From Prostheceraeus crozeri (taxonomy: Eukaryota; Platyhelminthes; Polycladida; Euryleptidae): a stretch of DNA of 64,000 nucleotides. Every line of letters begins with the position of its first letter. Position 1 is the stretch's first letter. Position numbers and translations under genes: made by a program. This document shows, piece after piece, positions 24,885 through 37,052 of the stretch. Below the pieces are notes generated by a model. It was not told the DNA's origin. It ran no database searches and was given only the letters and a program-made list of their open reading frames with translations. Where the stretch lies: the NCBI GenBank assembly GCA_907163375.1, contig CAJQUW010002201.1, positions 172,001-236,000 on the forward strand, read 5' to 3'.

Positions 24885-27800
24885 TCGTACTGCATTTTCA
24901 ATGTCGAGTAGAAAGAGTATGAAGTTAGCTCTAATGCAACACTAGGAACGGTTAGGGCCGTGATAGGTAAATACACTATAGCCCAGCTGTAGATCAGCAG
25001 ATTTGAATAGGACCCGCTGCTACTGCCACAAATCGCTGTCTGGAGGTGTGGATACTCTTCCAGGGCGGTCAATATTTGAGTGCAGCTGCTATTAGAGGAA
25101 ATGCAACTACGTAGATTGCCGGATTAACTTTAATTTCATGGATGAATTCAGAAATTGATAGTTAATACCACAGAGTCTTATCTGGACGGTTCTTATATAT
25201 TCTACTTCGGAGAATTAATTTGACTGCGCTTTGGACTAACTTGATTGATAAGACCGGCAAGTCAATCGTAAGAGTCAATCGTGAGAATTCACTGTATCAC
25301 AGATGATATTCACTCTTTATCTGCTTGTGAGCCTGCTGAATTGCAAGGTCTCGTTATCAGAAATTAAACAAACTCCACATCATTAACTATTCAAGTGATA
25401 AGTCTACCACGAATTGAATGACTATAATAGAAAGGGTTTATCACTCCACAATCGAGGGTTATCTATCTTGAGTGTTTCAGTAAGCGGAATCTTTTGTTGA
25501 ACAAGTACTTAAAATCAGCTGTTTAGGGGTCTGTGGTTAGTTGAGTTTCCAGACGCTCAGTCGATGAATTTATGTCCTTCATTAAATATCAAATCCATTT
25601 ACTAATGCCTTGACGGTCAATTCAAGGGAAGCACTGAACATATTTCAGCTACGATTCCTCTGATAAAAATGCTTTTTGTTATTTTATTTAGATCTGCAAG
25701 AGGCTACATTGCTGTTCTATTTGAAAGGTACTCATCATTGCGAACCACAGCCGGATCATCCAGTACCGCAGGATGAGATCACCACGACTGACGACTATCA
25801 CCTTCAGAACGACAACATTTCTATCGACATTTTTCATGAATATTCACGACTCCAAATCATCATCTGAAGCAAGATTTCCTAAGCAAATTACTTATTGATG
25901 CATAGAAATGAGTGAATCCAGTACATTACATAATTAATCTTCCAAAAAATGCGTTACAATTATAGCGTAGTGGACAGGCAAATCTATCACATCAACTGAT
26001 GGCTCCGCTACATGCATATCTTCCTATACAGGAAAACAGACACAACATAGGAGATGATCTGTTAAATATACTTCATTAACATCCTGATTTTACTGCTTTC
26101 TCTAGTGTGTCTTAAGACCTCAGGGGCTGCGCCACAACTTTGATCGAAATTTTCTTGAATACCCATCGCGGCCTTGGGCGACCGCGCAGAAACACTGTTA
26201 GGCTAACAAATCTCTAACAGCAAAATTCACCCATTACCTTGCCACTAACAACTCGATATCTAACCCTGCTTCTGTGCGGTCACCCCTGATCGTTACTGAT
26301 CATATGCGCAAGTTTTCAAACAGCGCTGCATTACTGGACATTGGATGGTCACACAGTGCACATACCATAACCATAGAAATTGATCTCCGGACATTGAAAC
26401 ACCTTGTGGCAGCTCTTGACACCTATTACGTTGCGTGTAACGCGGCCGCTCATGGCAGGATAAGGAATTCTTATCAAGCTGCAAGGATCGCGAAGATCTA
26501 CCGAACTGAATGAGCGTCAGGTCAAGTCTTAAATGACTGTCACATTCTGACGTCTGTCTAGATGTCTTTGTAGCATGATAGATATCTCATTTCATCCCCA
26601 GGAGCGATTTTCGATTTGAATTCAAATCCTAGATGAAAAGCATTGATGGGGAAATTAACGATCCGAACGAGTTTTGGGTGGTCGTTTGCGTGCGGCAACC
26701 TTCGCAAAGGAATAAATCAGATTGTGACATAGCAGCAACAGTAATACGATGATCAGTCAATTCACCCCCATGCAAACCAACAAAGTCGACCGCACTGTGG
26801 TAAGATCTCCTTCTAAGATTATTATCAACAATCGACCCACATGAACTAACTCCCATAAAATGTGTTGACTTGATCTGAATTCACTTGCAATCCATCAAAA
26901 CATATTGCCTTCATGTTTTGCTCGTGTAAAACATTGGCTGAATGTTTCACATCAGGTACACGTCATGTTCAACACAAATATAATCATCGATGTCGTAGGA
27001 GTGAAATACCAAGCGCATAGTAGCATCCGGAATAGCGTGATCTCCTGGAGAGATACCAATGAATAGCAATGATCAACAATTGCATCAAAAAATTGATTTC
27101 TTGTTAATGTAAGTGCCAGATAATCTGCGGGTTGTTTATTCAATAACAAAGTGATTACTCCCAATAGGTTCTACATCCGATAAAAGAATGCGAAAAATAA
27201 GATTTTATGCATGATTTTAGCTCGAAAAATTCGGAGAGAAATCATCTGAGACTGCCCACGGGTCGAAACGCAGTGAGTTATTTCAATTTTTGAGAGGAAT
27301 TTTTAGCAGCAGTGTCGCGCAAAATTATCAAACTTTTGAAAAAAATTAGAAATTCTAAAAAATTTTAGTTATGTTTTCACAGTGAATAAGACATGGAAAC
27401 ATTTAGGCATATGAGCACTCTGTTCGTTTGGCTTAGTGGTGTTTCGAATAGTGGTTTTCGTATTCGACCAGATGCCGCCGAATAGTTCAACCATCATTGA
27501 GATCATGTCGTATCTGATATAATCAATTCAAGGGTATTTATGGCTATATGTTTTCATGTCAGTTGTACAATATACAATTTGTTTTTCAAAATTACATGGT
27601 CATCTAAGCTTCATTACAGTCAAAAGTGATACTATGAATCTAAATGAAATTACATGTAAGTGATAATTACACAGCGACAGGTGAATCACCTAAAATGAAT
27701 TTTTTGCCTAAATTCCGGATATTTTTTAAAACACCTAAATCACCGCAATATTGTCATTACGACAATAACGTGCTATTTGATTAACTCATCTACATGTACT

Positions 27801-28000
27801 CACATTGAAAAACATTGAGAAAATCGTGGCAACGAATTACTTTTATAATCGGAACAATGAGACATTGATGAGTGATTCTGTCAGTGCCACATGTTTCTGG
27901 TCATGGTTTCTAATTTTTTTCTGTACATCTATAGAGCTTTATAGAGTTTATATTCCATTTGAAATACGAATAATTTTGATCTGTTTGACATCTATATCAT
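24885..28000. other. No gene recognised
   Basis: Open frames at 25676-25867 and 26274-26513 look unremarkable. The block at about 26115-26200 starts TCAGGGGCTGCGCCACAAC and is GC-richer than its surroundings; it may be one terminus of a hAT-like element but no partner end was found. Confidence 0.5.
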
Positions 28001-28082
28001 TTTATATATAATAATATAATATATAATATAATATATATATATATATATATAATATAATATTAATAACATTGATATATATTAA
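28001..28082. repeat. TA/TAA microsatellite
   Basis: About 80 bp of alternating TA with TAA interruptions; ordinary simple repeat. Confidence 0.85.
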
Positions 28083-28549
28083 TATAGAAGCATTTTGAAG
28101 CATCTATACTTACAGTTGTTGATGTTTGATCTGTGCAGTTGCTATAGCTTGAAATAAAATAGTTCCGAATCGCAATTAAGTCTAGGACTTGATTGTCATT
28201 TTTTTTCTTTAATTCATTTTTTTAACTTATACGTATATTATTGTCGCGGTATTTACTTATAAATTAGTTACAGAAAAAATCACAATTCATGAAAATAAAC
28301 AAGAAAATACCATTGCTCTCAATGAATCTGGATATTTTAATGAATTTTTGATTCACCTAAATAAACAATCTAAATCTGTAAAAAAATATTCACTTATAAA
28401 AAAACTAAAATGACAAAAATATTCACCTAAGATGTCGGTGTCTAGTGATGATGAACAACTAAAATGATAAAACTGATGTCATCAACTCTGCATACATATA
28501 TAAATCAGGCTCTAACCTTCCTACTGTAGACTACCCACACAGAAAATGA

Positions 28550-29117
28550 ATTAAACAGGGCTGCCACTCTTATCAAAAATAAATACCGGAAAGTCACAGT
28601 AAGAAACTTACGATCATTCGACAGCATACAAACCGGTAAGTTTTGAAAGCGTTCAAGCAGACGTTTGGTCTGTTTTAATAAAGTCTCTGAATCCTCACAG
28701 CAAGTAAATGCATAAAATTATTACTGATGCTTATTCAATCATCAGTTTCAACAATGTGCACTAGAATACATGACTCGAACAGCTTCTCTTTTCAGGAGCT
28801 ATTCAAAAACGAAAACAGTTGCCGTTCACAATCTTAAAGGGCTACTTCACATAATCTTATCAATGGGTCCCTTCAAAATCTAAATATGGCCGCTTCACGA
28901 TCTTTAAGGGCCCCGTTCACATTCTCTATAGGACCTGTTCACAATCTCAAAAGGTCCCAGCACGATCTTAAAGGGGGCCCCTTCGCAGTCTCAAAAGGGC
29001 CCCTTCAAAATCTAAACGAGTTGAAAACCTAAATTATTTGCATTTTCTCACTACTTAGTTTATTCTAAAAAAACCGGAAATCCGGTTAAAACCGGAAGAG
29101 TGGCAGCCCTGATTAAA
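28550..29117. mobile_element. hAT-like MITE, 556 bp, carrying a minisatellite
   Basis: The element (28556-29111) begins CAGGGCTGCCACTCTT and ends with its exact inverted copy AAGAGTGGCAGCCCTG. It is flanked on both sides by ATTAAA (28550-28555 and 29112-29117), so at least 6 bp of a target duplication survives; hAT elements make 8 bp. The CAGGG start is typical of hAT termini. Just inside both ends are ACCGGAAA-like words, several of them at the right end. There is no coding region. The centre is occupied by a tandem array described separately. Confidence 0.8.
28821..29020. repeat. Minisatellite inside the MITE, about nine 21-27 bp units
   Basis: Imperfect units of the form GGGCCCCTTCACAATCTTAAA repeat across 200 bp, varying at the GGGCCC junction and in the A-run. 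The array ends near CAAAATCTAAACGAG. Because it lies wholly between the element's inverted ends, it would travel with the element. Confidence 0.75.
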
Positions 29118-29700
29118 AATTATTTATCCACTTCATTAGTGTGGGTGGAGTAGGCCTAGGTAATTTTGTCCAATTGGGCAGTAGGCCTACATGTAAAAGG
29201 ATTAACTGACCAGTGACCACTGATCCCTACTAAAGTCGAAGTTAAGTGCTTGTGTTGTATTTGCTTTGTCTCTAAACACTGAGCCACATTGATCAGCAAT
29301 TTCAACAGTTATACGGAAGGCCGACGACACTTCTTCCCTCCCACGCTCTTGAAAGTCATGATTGACAAGATGAGTCATAGCAAGTCCGTAAATCAGATCA
29401 AGTTGCAACCAAAATAAAGAACTCGACGAGCGACAAGATAAGTCTATTCATTGAATAAGTGCGTCAAGTAACTTTTATACACATGTTCAAACTTTACAAA
29501 GTTCACATGTGTGGATAGGTGATGTAATGAACTGTTGAGTTGCATCCCTTTTTTAGAAAAATCAATTCGCCAATCCCCTAAATCATGCATCAAAGGAAAT
29601 TAGAAGGTTTCTTATAATGTTTTTGTTTTTGTTTTCATAACTGCGTGTTCTACGTGTAAATATCCAAATCAAACTAATCTAAATTCAGTAATTCAGAAAA
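29118..29700. other. No gene recognised
   Basis: Spacer; a 68-codon minus-strand frame at 29202-29408 has no recognisable domain. Confidence 0.55.
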
Positions 29701-29709
29701 TCTCAATTA

Positions 29710-29812
29710 AATAAAGTTCTGCATTCGTCAAGTATTCGGCCGAATACCGAATATATCTTGAAAATCGTCATTATTCGGGCAGGCCGAACATTCGGTTCAT
29801 CCCTAGTTTGGT
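29710..29812 (-). mobile_element. Single hAT-like terminus
   Basis: Read on the minus strand this begins CTAGGGATGAACCGAATG and continues with repeated TTCGG/CCGAATA words (TATTCGGTATTCGGCCG), a style common at hAT ends. No opposite terminus or target duplication was found, so this is a fragment at best. Confidence 0.35.
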
Positions 29813-29814
29813 TA

Positions 29815-32178
29815 TAAACCGGTTCTAAAAATGCACTTTGAATAAGATTTTCGAAAATTTTCATGCACAACCAGAATTTAGTTGTGAACACTGCACAGTC
29901 CCCATCTCAATGCTCCGGTGTCTCATTCGCCGTGTCAACTTGCCACAACGGTGCCATCGACAATGGTTAATATCATCCATCTTATCAAAGTGTTTATGCT
30001 TTTTTAATCATATGAGAATCAGACATCTCGTGGAGTTGGAAAAGGAGAAAATTATTGTTTAAAGTGATTTAGAACATGTCAGTATTACAATAGGGTAAAC
30101 TTACACGGTGAATCTGCTGATCTTGCTTCACAACATCAAATTCGGTTGAGGAGAACAACGAAAATGGGAATGAAACAAAAATGTCAATTAATAAAAAAAT
30201 CTTAAATTTTACCATCGACTTACAAATCGAAAATAGCAGCAGCATCTATTGCTATTCAATGGTAAGACTGTCATCATAGTTCAGATGGATTCAGTTGATA
30301 ATACTGCAGTAAGTCATGAAAGATTATTTAGGCAATGACCCACAAATCAACTTGTCATTATTGCGAGCAAAAAAAATGTGCTCATCACTGAATCTAAAAT
30401 AATTGGAGTCATCTACTCCGAATATCAAGGCCACATATCTGTCTTTGGATATTCACCTTAGCGCTTGCAGAATTGTCAGCACTGAACTTCGACACGATAT
30501 CTTATTTCCCGAATTTTGAATGGTCATTATTTCTTCTAGGAATTCGCTATCAATTAAAAAAATTGATCATTTCGGGTGTGTTTTTCCACTATCCAAAATA
30601 ATCCTCATCTGCCTCCCTGATTGCCGCTCACTCTCCTTCATAATCAAGAAGACATAGGCCCTGTTGTGTCAAAGATCTATTGAAACAAAGATGCAGGCCC
30701 CTGTCAATTGCACCGGTTCATGTGAAATTCGAAATGTCCCCAATAGGTAGAAATGCACCTCTTTACCGAAATTCGTAAATCAGGATTTTGCGGTTGCCGC
30801 TGACGCTTGTGCTCATACACCGGATATGCCTGAAACTTCCTGCAACAGCATTCTCATTCAAACCCATGTTGCAGTGCATTCAAAAGAAATCGCAGATAAC
30901 AATGCAAAAGGAGCCATTCAGTTAAAACAGAGCAACATTCCTATCATCATCATTGAAATGAGAAAAATAAACAAGTCTCATCAACGGATAAATAAAGAAC
31001 AGCTACCGGAAGTAAAATCACAAAGAAAAAGTCAGCTTGTGTAGACCAGAGTGCACCGTAGACAAGACGGTGAAATGTACGTTCTTCTTTTCAAGAAACA
31101 TCGCCACCGTGTCGGCTGGAAGTTTGGGATGAGTGTAGCGAAGAGGAGAATGACTTGAAGCAGTCTCATCAAGCAGGCCTGTTCAAGGTGGAATGAATAC
31201 TGACACATTGGTTATCAAACTATCTATCCGGACCGAAGCTTCATTTCTGACACCCTTTTGTTGATTATTTGAGGGCGATCGTTCGTATCTGGAGACTGTC
31301 AATGCTTTTTTCACACCGAGCGGCCGAGACAGACAAGCGTGCGACAGAAAGATGCAAGTAAGAGTCCTGTCCCTCTTAAAACACCGACGGGAATTTTTGT
31401 TACACGTACTCTTATCGATAGAAGGCATCATTCACAAAGGCACAAGTGGTTCTGACAAAATTTAATTGCACTAACAACTCTTGTTACGCTACCATTGAAA
31501 GGCTATATTTCATAAACACATTATGAAGTAACAAAATTAACCAATTTTTCGAAGATCATCAATTTTAGTAGTTTGAAAGGAAAGCAAATCAAATATCAGA
31601 AAATGTTTCCACAAAATTGTCTGTGAAAAGTTCTGTCAAGCAAATGGCAGCTCAAAACCAGCATTCTTGTGATACTGAACGAATTATACTCGTTCGTAAG
31701 GTTGTGATGTATAAGGAAGTCTGTTCGTGATCTATTTAGTTTCAAAACTGTGACTGACAAACCCGATATTCGACTGTCATAAATGCTGACATATGTCGCC
31801 GCAATGAACGACTTCGAAGTCTCCCACATGGTTCTACTTCACAAGGGAAACATTCGCGAAAGGTAATCTTCAATTGCGTCATCTTGAAAATATCAGTTGG
31901 AAGAATTTACTAAATAGCTTTCCAGCGTAAGATCAAATCAAACAAAATGTCAGTCTAAGAACCAACAGCTTCTATTTGAAGAACTGTCGTAAATTGCATC
32001 TTGAAATACATGAGAAAACAAAAAATGTGCTGACTATCCATGGGCTCAATCTTGTTATGGTGGTTACATTCATTTATATAAAAATCTCTGCTCACGTAGT
32101 GTCAAACCACATCAAAGAAAATTGCTGTCGTTATACCATCGACCAGAACAGAAGAAATGTAAGGTGAAATTTAAGGAG
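29815..32178. other. No gene recognised
   Basis: Frames at 29838-30062, 30826-31044, 31183-31431 and 31596-31829 have no recognisable domain. No repeats noted. Confidence 0.5.
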
Positions 32179-32181
32179 AAT

Positions 32182-32466
32182 TTAGAGATCTCTGGGATCC
32201 TGAGGAATCACACGGAATTTTGTCATCACGCGACTGATAAATGCGTGACAAGCAGCTGTTGCTCTCTCCAACGGAAGCTGAAATGCCATTAAAGATCTAA
32301 AGGACAACTGATGTGATTTAGCGAACAAATGGCCAAGCAGCAATGTTGATGCGGTCGAGGGGACTTGTATTTGAAGCTGATGCAGTTCTTGGAAGTCCTC
32401 AGGCTTTACTGTCAAATCATCAAGCTCAAGTAGGCCTGCCACATTCAGCAATGACATCCAGAACAC
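32182..32466 (-). other. Unrecognised 94-codon open frame
   Basis: The frame has a leucine-rich, well-mixed composition (FWMSLLNVAGLLELDDL, then VKPEDFQELHQLQ, LLLGHLFAKSHQLSFRS and HAFISRVMTKFRVIP) and stays open another ten codons upstream of its first usable start. It ends at TAA. No methionine start in good context, no clear splice acceptor, and no family I know. It looks more protein-like than the other short frames here, so it may be an exon or a transposon-protein scrap. Confidence 0.25.
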
Positions 32467-32479
32467 AAATCTCGAGTGA

Positions 32480-33718
32480 TGTGAGATTTCCCAATTTTAC
32501 TTAAAATAGACATGTCTCAGCTGACGTTTTTCAATTATAAAGAAGAATTGATTAGAAGAAATTCCACTACTGGGGAGGGGGACAATGAACAATGTAAGGT
32601 TGACCAACTCTGCACTATACTATTGACGAGGCACATGATGGGAACTATCATAAGATTGTGATAAGTAGTCCAAACCCTATAAGTGAGAGCGTTGGTAGCC
32701 TACTTTACCAAGCAGACAATTTTCAATTCTACATCTTCTTTAGAAGCTGACATTTGTGTTGTTTACCATGAACTAAGTAAGTTAACTACTTAGATTTTCG
32801 TGGTAGGCTACATTAAAGAACTTTTTGAATTTCCATTTAAAAACACACACCATGTCTAAATTACAATCATAACATTCAAAAAGTCCATACTTTATCTGAT
32901 TTGCATACATCTTAACCTTTCGATTCACCTTCGACACTTAGTATAATCCATAAGCTTACTAGGAACGACAGTGTGCTAAAATTCTTATGACGAGGAAAAG
33001 CCGTCTCATCGATAAAATTGCATTATTTTTTTCTTATCGCATGTATAACTGCCTAGCTGTCTATGTGGTAGAACATAGGCATAGACGATGAAATTTCTCT
33101 TTTAAGCAAAAGATGTGATGATTAAGTCGATATCAATTTGAAATCGAAGGCGTGAAAATGAGTAGAATATGAAGTTTACATCCGACGCTGCATAATGCTA
33201 TGCACTGTCTGTCCGCGTGCTCTTGCCTGGACTTCCTTTTGAATGTATTATCGATTGAATTACGTCCACTTATATTCCAATACCTTTTCAAATTAACTGA
33301 ACGCACGCGTGTCAAGGGCACTAATCCCGTGCCATTATCGTCCGAACAATTACCAATTAGAAATTCTTCATCGCAATGTGGATGCCGCCTTTATTGACAT
33401 AATGATACATAAAAGACTACTGATGTTTTCAGCACGCAATTACGGGACAGATGTTTGCGCTTCTCACGTTTAACAAAGCAAATACAATGGTGTAAGCAAT
33501 TTAGACGAAGTGAAGTGAAACAAGATAATTGAATGAAGTACTGAATCGAGCCCAATCTATTGTTTCATTTTGTATATTGTATTTCATGAAGTTCACCTTG
33601 CATAATGCTATTATCATGTACGTTGACATATATGTATTTGCTTATTATTGATGTCTGGGCATCATCGAAGCTATGACTGTAGGAAGTTCAATAAACGACG
33701 ATGTAGCAAATCGCTGGA
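32480..33718. other. No gene recognised
   Basis: Overlapping frames at 33133-33397 on both strands are without motifs. Nothing else identified. Confidence 0.5.
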
Positions 33719-33721
33719 AAA

Positions 33722-33910
33722 TTCTTCTTCTTCCTCAGCGTTTGTCTCAGAAGATGGCGGGTTCGCTGACATAGTCTGACTTTTATCTGGAGCATTGTGA
33801 TCTTCTAGTCTGGATGCCCTTCCTGGCGACTTCCAGTGACACTTTCATGGCTCGACCATTGGACCGAAAGATCGCTAGGCCAAGCATATAAGCACTGTAC
33901 CACGGAGACC
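33722..33910 (-). mobile_element. tRNA-derived SINE, family B, copy 2
   Basis: On the minus strand the head is GGTCTCCGTGGTACAGTGC, then a box B region with GGTCGAGCC. The body repeats GGAAGGGCATCCAGAC, then CACAATGCTCCAGAT and CAGACTATGTCAGCG as in the 20.6-kb copy. The 3' end is CGCTGAGGAAGAAGAAGAA, a short GAA-repeat tail of the kind SINEs often end with. This copy is the most complete of the three. Confidence 0.75.
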
Positions 33911-34129
33911 CACACAATCAATGCTGTAAACTAATATAGTATGATATCAACATTCTGAACACCTAAAATACCACACACCTATAGGAGTGTACCTCATGAC
34001 TGTAAGCACACGTGAATCGCGGAATGCAGCTTGCAGCAACAATTTAATGGATTCTAATTGTTGTCATCTTTTTATATTCGACAAGCGGATAATTCTAACT
34101 TAGAAAACAGAACATAATGTAAATAATTA

Positions 34130-34252
34130 TAAATATGCCTAATAATATAATAATATAAATATATAGAATATATATACATACATAAATAATAAAAATATAA
34201 ATAAGCCGAATAATTTTTAATATAATATATATATATATATATATATATAATA
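34130..34252. repeat. TA/TAA microsatellite
   Basis: About 120 bp of A and T only, ending in a pure TA run (about 34220-34248). The Tc1/mariner element begins 90 bp further on in similar TA-rich DNA. Confidence 0.85.
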
Positions 34253-34339
34253 AATCACACTTGGATGCGTGCAAGGAAAAGAAAACCGGTTTCTGCCTGA
34301 CTTGCAGGATTCTCAAGGGCCCTTATGTATATATATCTA

Positions 34340-34590
34340 CAGGGTGGGCGGAAAGTTAGTACCTATTTTGAAAAGTCTCTAATTCGTTAAGTACTGTTCA
34401 GGTTTGCATTGTATTCAAGCTTGATGTATATCAAGCCTGGCCATTTTTCTCTTCAAAGTTTCATAGTTAGATTCTTAATACTTTCAGATTTCTATGATTG
34501 AAAAGTTGTCAGCTTTTATCAGATTTAGAAAAATTCAATTGATCTAGTGGCATAGATTTCCAAAGATAAAGCTGTAAATTTGTCTTAAGC
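34340..34590. repeat. Left inverted terminal repeat of the DD41D element
   Basis: From the tip inward it shares with the right end TACCTATTTTGAAA, then GTTAAGTACTGTTCAGG, TATTCAAGCTTGATGT, CATAGTTAGATTCTT and ACTTTCAGATTTCTATGA. The match fades near GTCTTAAGCAAATTG. Confidence 0.85.
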
Positions 34591-34721
34591 AAATTGAAAC
34601 TTGCAAAGACGCAAGATGTTTGTTGCATGTAAAAGCACTAATTAATTTTTTAACGTTCCCTTAATTTGAGTAAAAAGTCAATTTCCTAATTAAAGCATTT
34701 ATTGGAACAAATTGCAAGATA

Positions 34722-35774
34722 CTAAAACTCGATATGAGCACCTGATCGCTCCACTAATTTGCGAAGTCGATCAGGCATGATGTCCACTGAGTGCCTGAGA
34801 AAATCTAGAGGCACAGAAGATAAAACAGTCTGAATTTTGCTCTCAAGCTCAGGAAGTGTCCTTGGCTTTCAGCGATAAACTCCCTCCTTTGCCCATCCCC
34901 AAAGGAAGAAGTCGCAAGGGGTCAAATCAGGACTTCTGGCCGGCCATTGATGAGGACCTCGGCGACCTAACTAGCGCCCTGGGAACTGCTCATCAAGCTA
35001 CTCCCTTACCACATGAGCGTAATGAGGAGGACCACCGTCTTGCATAAATATCAGATCGTTGATATTTCCCCAAGTGCTGATGACTGGCCACACTTTCTCC
35101 TGTAGCATGGCAAGGTAACGCTGCGAATTCATCGTCTCACGTTGGAGGAAAGGACCCACGATGGTATTTGCCGTCATGCCACACCAGACAGTCACACTCG
35201 GTCTTGATTGCAATTTCTCTCCACGAATCCTAGGATCGTTTTCTGCCCAATAGTGGCAGTTGTGGCGATTGACGAATCCACCAACATGAAACACAGATTC
35301 ATCGCTCCACAAGATGTGAAAGAATTTTGGATTTCTTTCAAACCAATGGAGCATTCGTGTTCCATATTCAAGACGAGTGTCATGGTCCGCCGGCGATAAT
35401 GATTGACAACAATGGGGTTTCCATGCTCGCCACCTCAGCTCCTTTTTCAGCGCTGTTCTCACCGCGTATCGAGAGAGACCGGACTCGCGCGCAGCCTGTC
35501 GAGTTGACTTGCCGGGACTTCGGGTGAACATGTCTCGAACAAGGCCTACTGTCTCTGATCTACTGACAGTTGAAGGGCGTCCACTCCTGGGAGCATCGGA
35601 TACGGAACCGCCCATTATCAGCTTAAAGTGGCAGTTCTTAATGGTCCGCGGATTCAGATAAGCATGGCGACCATGGATGGATTTCCACCATCGTTGTACG
35701 GCAACAACTGACTGGAAGACTTCATATCGAGAAACCACTTGGGCACGTTCTTTCAATGTCAACTGGTCTGCCAT
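34722..35774 (-). pseudogene. Tc1/mariner transposase (DD41D), three in-frame stops
   Basis: The 350-codon frame starts at ATG 35774 and ends at TAG 34722-34724. Residues about 5-120 form the paired helix-turn-helix DNA-binding part, with GRPSTVS near residue 65 between the two HTHs. Catalytic aspartates are D158 (WSDESVFHVGG), D246 (FMQDGGPPHY) and D288 (SPDLTPCDFFLWG); 41 residues separate the last two, the spacing reported for rosa/VISITOR-type elements. The C-terminal part reads RTLPELESKIQTVL and LRKLVERSGAHIEF. Stops interrupt at 34998-35000 (expected W in VVREW), 34971-34973 and 34869-34871. No frameshift is needed along the gene. Enzyme role: cut-and-paste excision and reinsertion at TA. 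With D288 beyond the stops, this copy is inactive. Confidence 0.9.
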
Positions 35775-35840
35775 TTCATTCGATTGAAACCGAGCATTTG
35801 CTTGAAACTGAACAAGTAATCAAAATTTATGTAAATCGAG

Positions 35841-36121
35841 TTAAGACAAAATATGCAGCTTTATCTTTAGAAATCTGTGCCACAATATCAATTGAGCTTT
35901 TCAAGATCTGATAAAAGTTTGTTTACTTTTCAAGATCTGATAAAAGATTGCTCACTTTTACAGTCATAGAAATCTGAAAGTACCAAGAATCTAACTATGA
36001 AACTTTGCAGAGACAAATGGCAAGGCGTGATACACATCAAGCTTGAATACAATGCAAACCTGAACAGTACTTAACGAACTAGAGATCTTTCAAAATAGGT
36101 ATCAATTTTCCGACCACCCTG
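35841..36121. repeat. Right inverted terminal repeat, with internal 29-bp duplication
   Basis: The inverted partner of 34340-34590. It is longer because CTTTTCAAGATCTGATAAAA is present twice, 29 bp apart (from 35897 and 35926); the left arm has one related word only. Confidence 0.85.
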
Positions 36122-36129
36122 TAGATATA

Positions 36130-36915
36130 TAATATCTAATATGCCTATAAATAGGAAGTTAAAAACTGCCTTGATGAACTTATGGCAATAGTTAAAAGAT
36201 CGACTATTTGTTAGATGAATGACGAATATTTACAATATTGATAGAGGCGATAGCTCCCGAAAAACATGCTCAGAAAATTTCAAAAACTCAAACCCATTGA
36301 GTAACCTGCATATTTGAGAATTGACCTGCATGAAGGTTTGCGTGATATACCATGCTATTTAGAGCTCTAATTTTTAAACTTAAAAATATTATTTAATGTG
36401 AGTATCATAATGTGAATTAAGAGATGCATCAGCTTCAATTGTCAATCGCATCCTTTTCAACCTCCTAATTTAATAACATACAGCAATCTAATGGATGTCG
36501 CATGTTCACCAGCATAAATGGCAAATGCAAAAAATAATAGAAGAGAAATTTTTTGATAATTGTAATTTTAATCACTAATGGATACATTGAAATGAAATTA
36601 GGCTGAATTATTAAACATAGATAGAGATAATAAATTTGCTTACTTATCCGATTGGTAAAGGAGACTTCTGATTGCCAATAAGAGTGAATGAATTCCCAAA
36701 TTATTTTCGAGAGATGACAGCCCGAAATATCCTCTCAACAGCTGTTATCTACAAAAAATGATAAAAGCAATCGGTGATAATACAATTGAAGCATGTTATC
36801 CAAAAGTATGTAACATATGTTGTTGATATGATGCTGATAGAACCTTCTTCGTCAATAAATACCATAGCTGATTTTCATAAAATGAAATTGCAACGTCATC
36901 ACTCCGCCAGTGAAA
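36130..36915. other. No gene recognised
   Basis: AT-rich spacer with no repeats or frames of note. Confidence 0.6.
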
Positions 36916-36917
36916 AC

Positions 36918-37052
36918 GTGGTCGGCGCTCACATTATCTAACTTCGCTGGAGCGTTGTTGTATATTTTGTCCGGATGCCCATCCTGCCGATTTCCGATGA
37001 TATTCTTGGGAATGGACCATGCGAACAAAAGAGCAGCGGACAACCATTTAAC
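36918..37052 (-). mobile_element. SINE family B, degraded copy 3
   Basis: Plus-strand words CTGGAGCGTTGT, GTCCGGATGCCCATCCTG, CCGATTTCC and GGACCATGCGAA line up in order with the other two copies, but the tRNA-like head is nearly lost beyond GACAACCATTTAAC. Confidence 0.55.

Larger units (their letters stand above)
34338..36123 (-). mobile_element. Tc1/mariner-superfamily transposon, DD41D type, 1782 bp
   Basis: The element (34340-36121) is bounded by TA on each side (34338-34339, 36122-36123), the target duplication of this superfamily. It starts CAGGGTGGGCGGAAAG and ends CTTTCCGACCACCCTG when the right end is read with allowance for a few changes. The inverted terminal repeats are very long, about 250 bp at left (34340-34590) and about 280 bp at right (35841-36121), with visible divergence between them. 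One transposase gene lies on the minus strand between them. It inserted in TA-rich simple sequence. The copy is nearly full length but its gene has three premature stops, so it cannot make a complete transposase. Confidence 0.9.

Noticed and set aside
27420-27500. Possible third tRNA-like head, TTGGCTTAGTGGTG followed by GTATTCGACC
   Set aside because: Box spacing and arms are poor and no body sequence is shared with other copies.
34095-34316. Isoleucine/tyrosine-rich minus-strand frame resembling a membrane protein
   Set aside because: It is the translation of a TA microsatellite.
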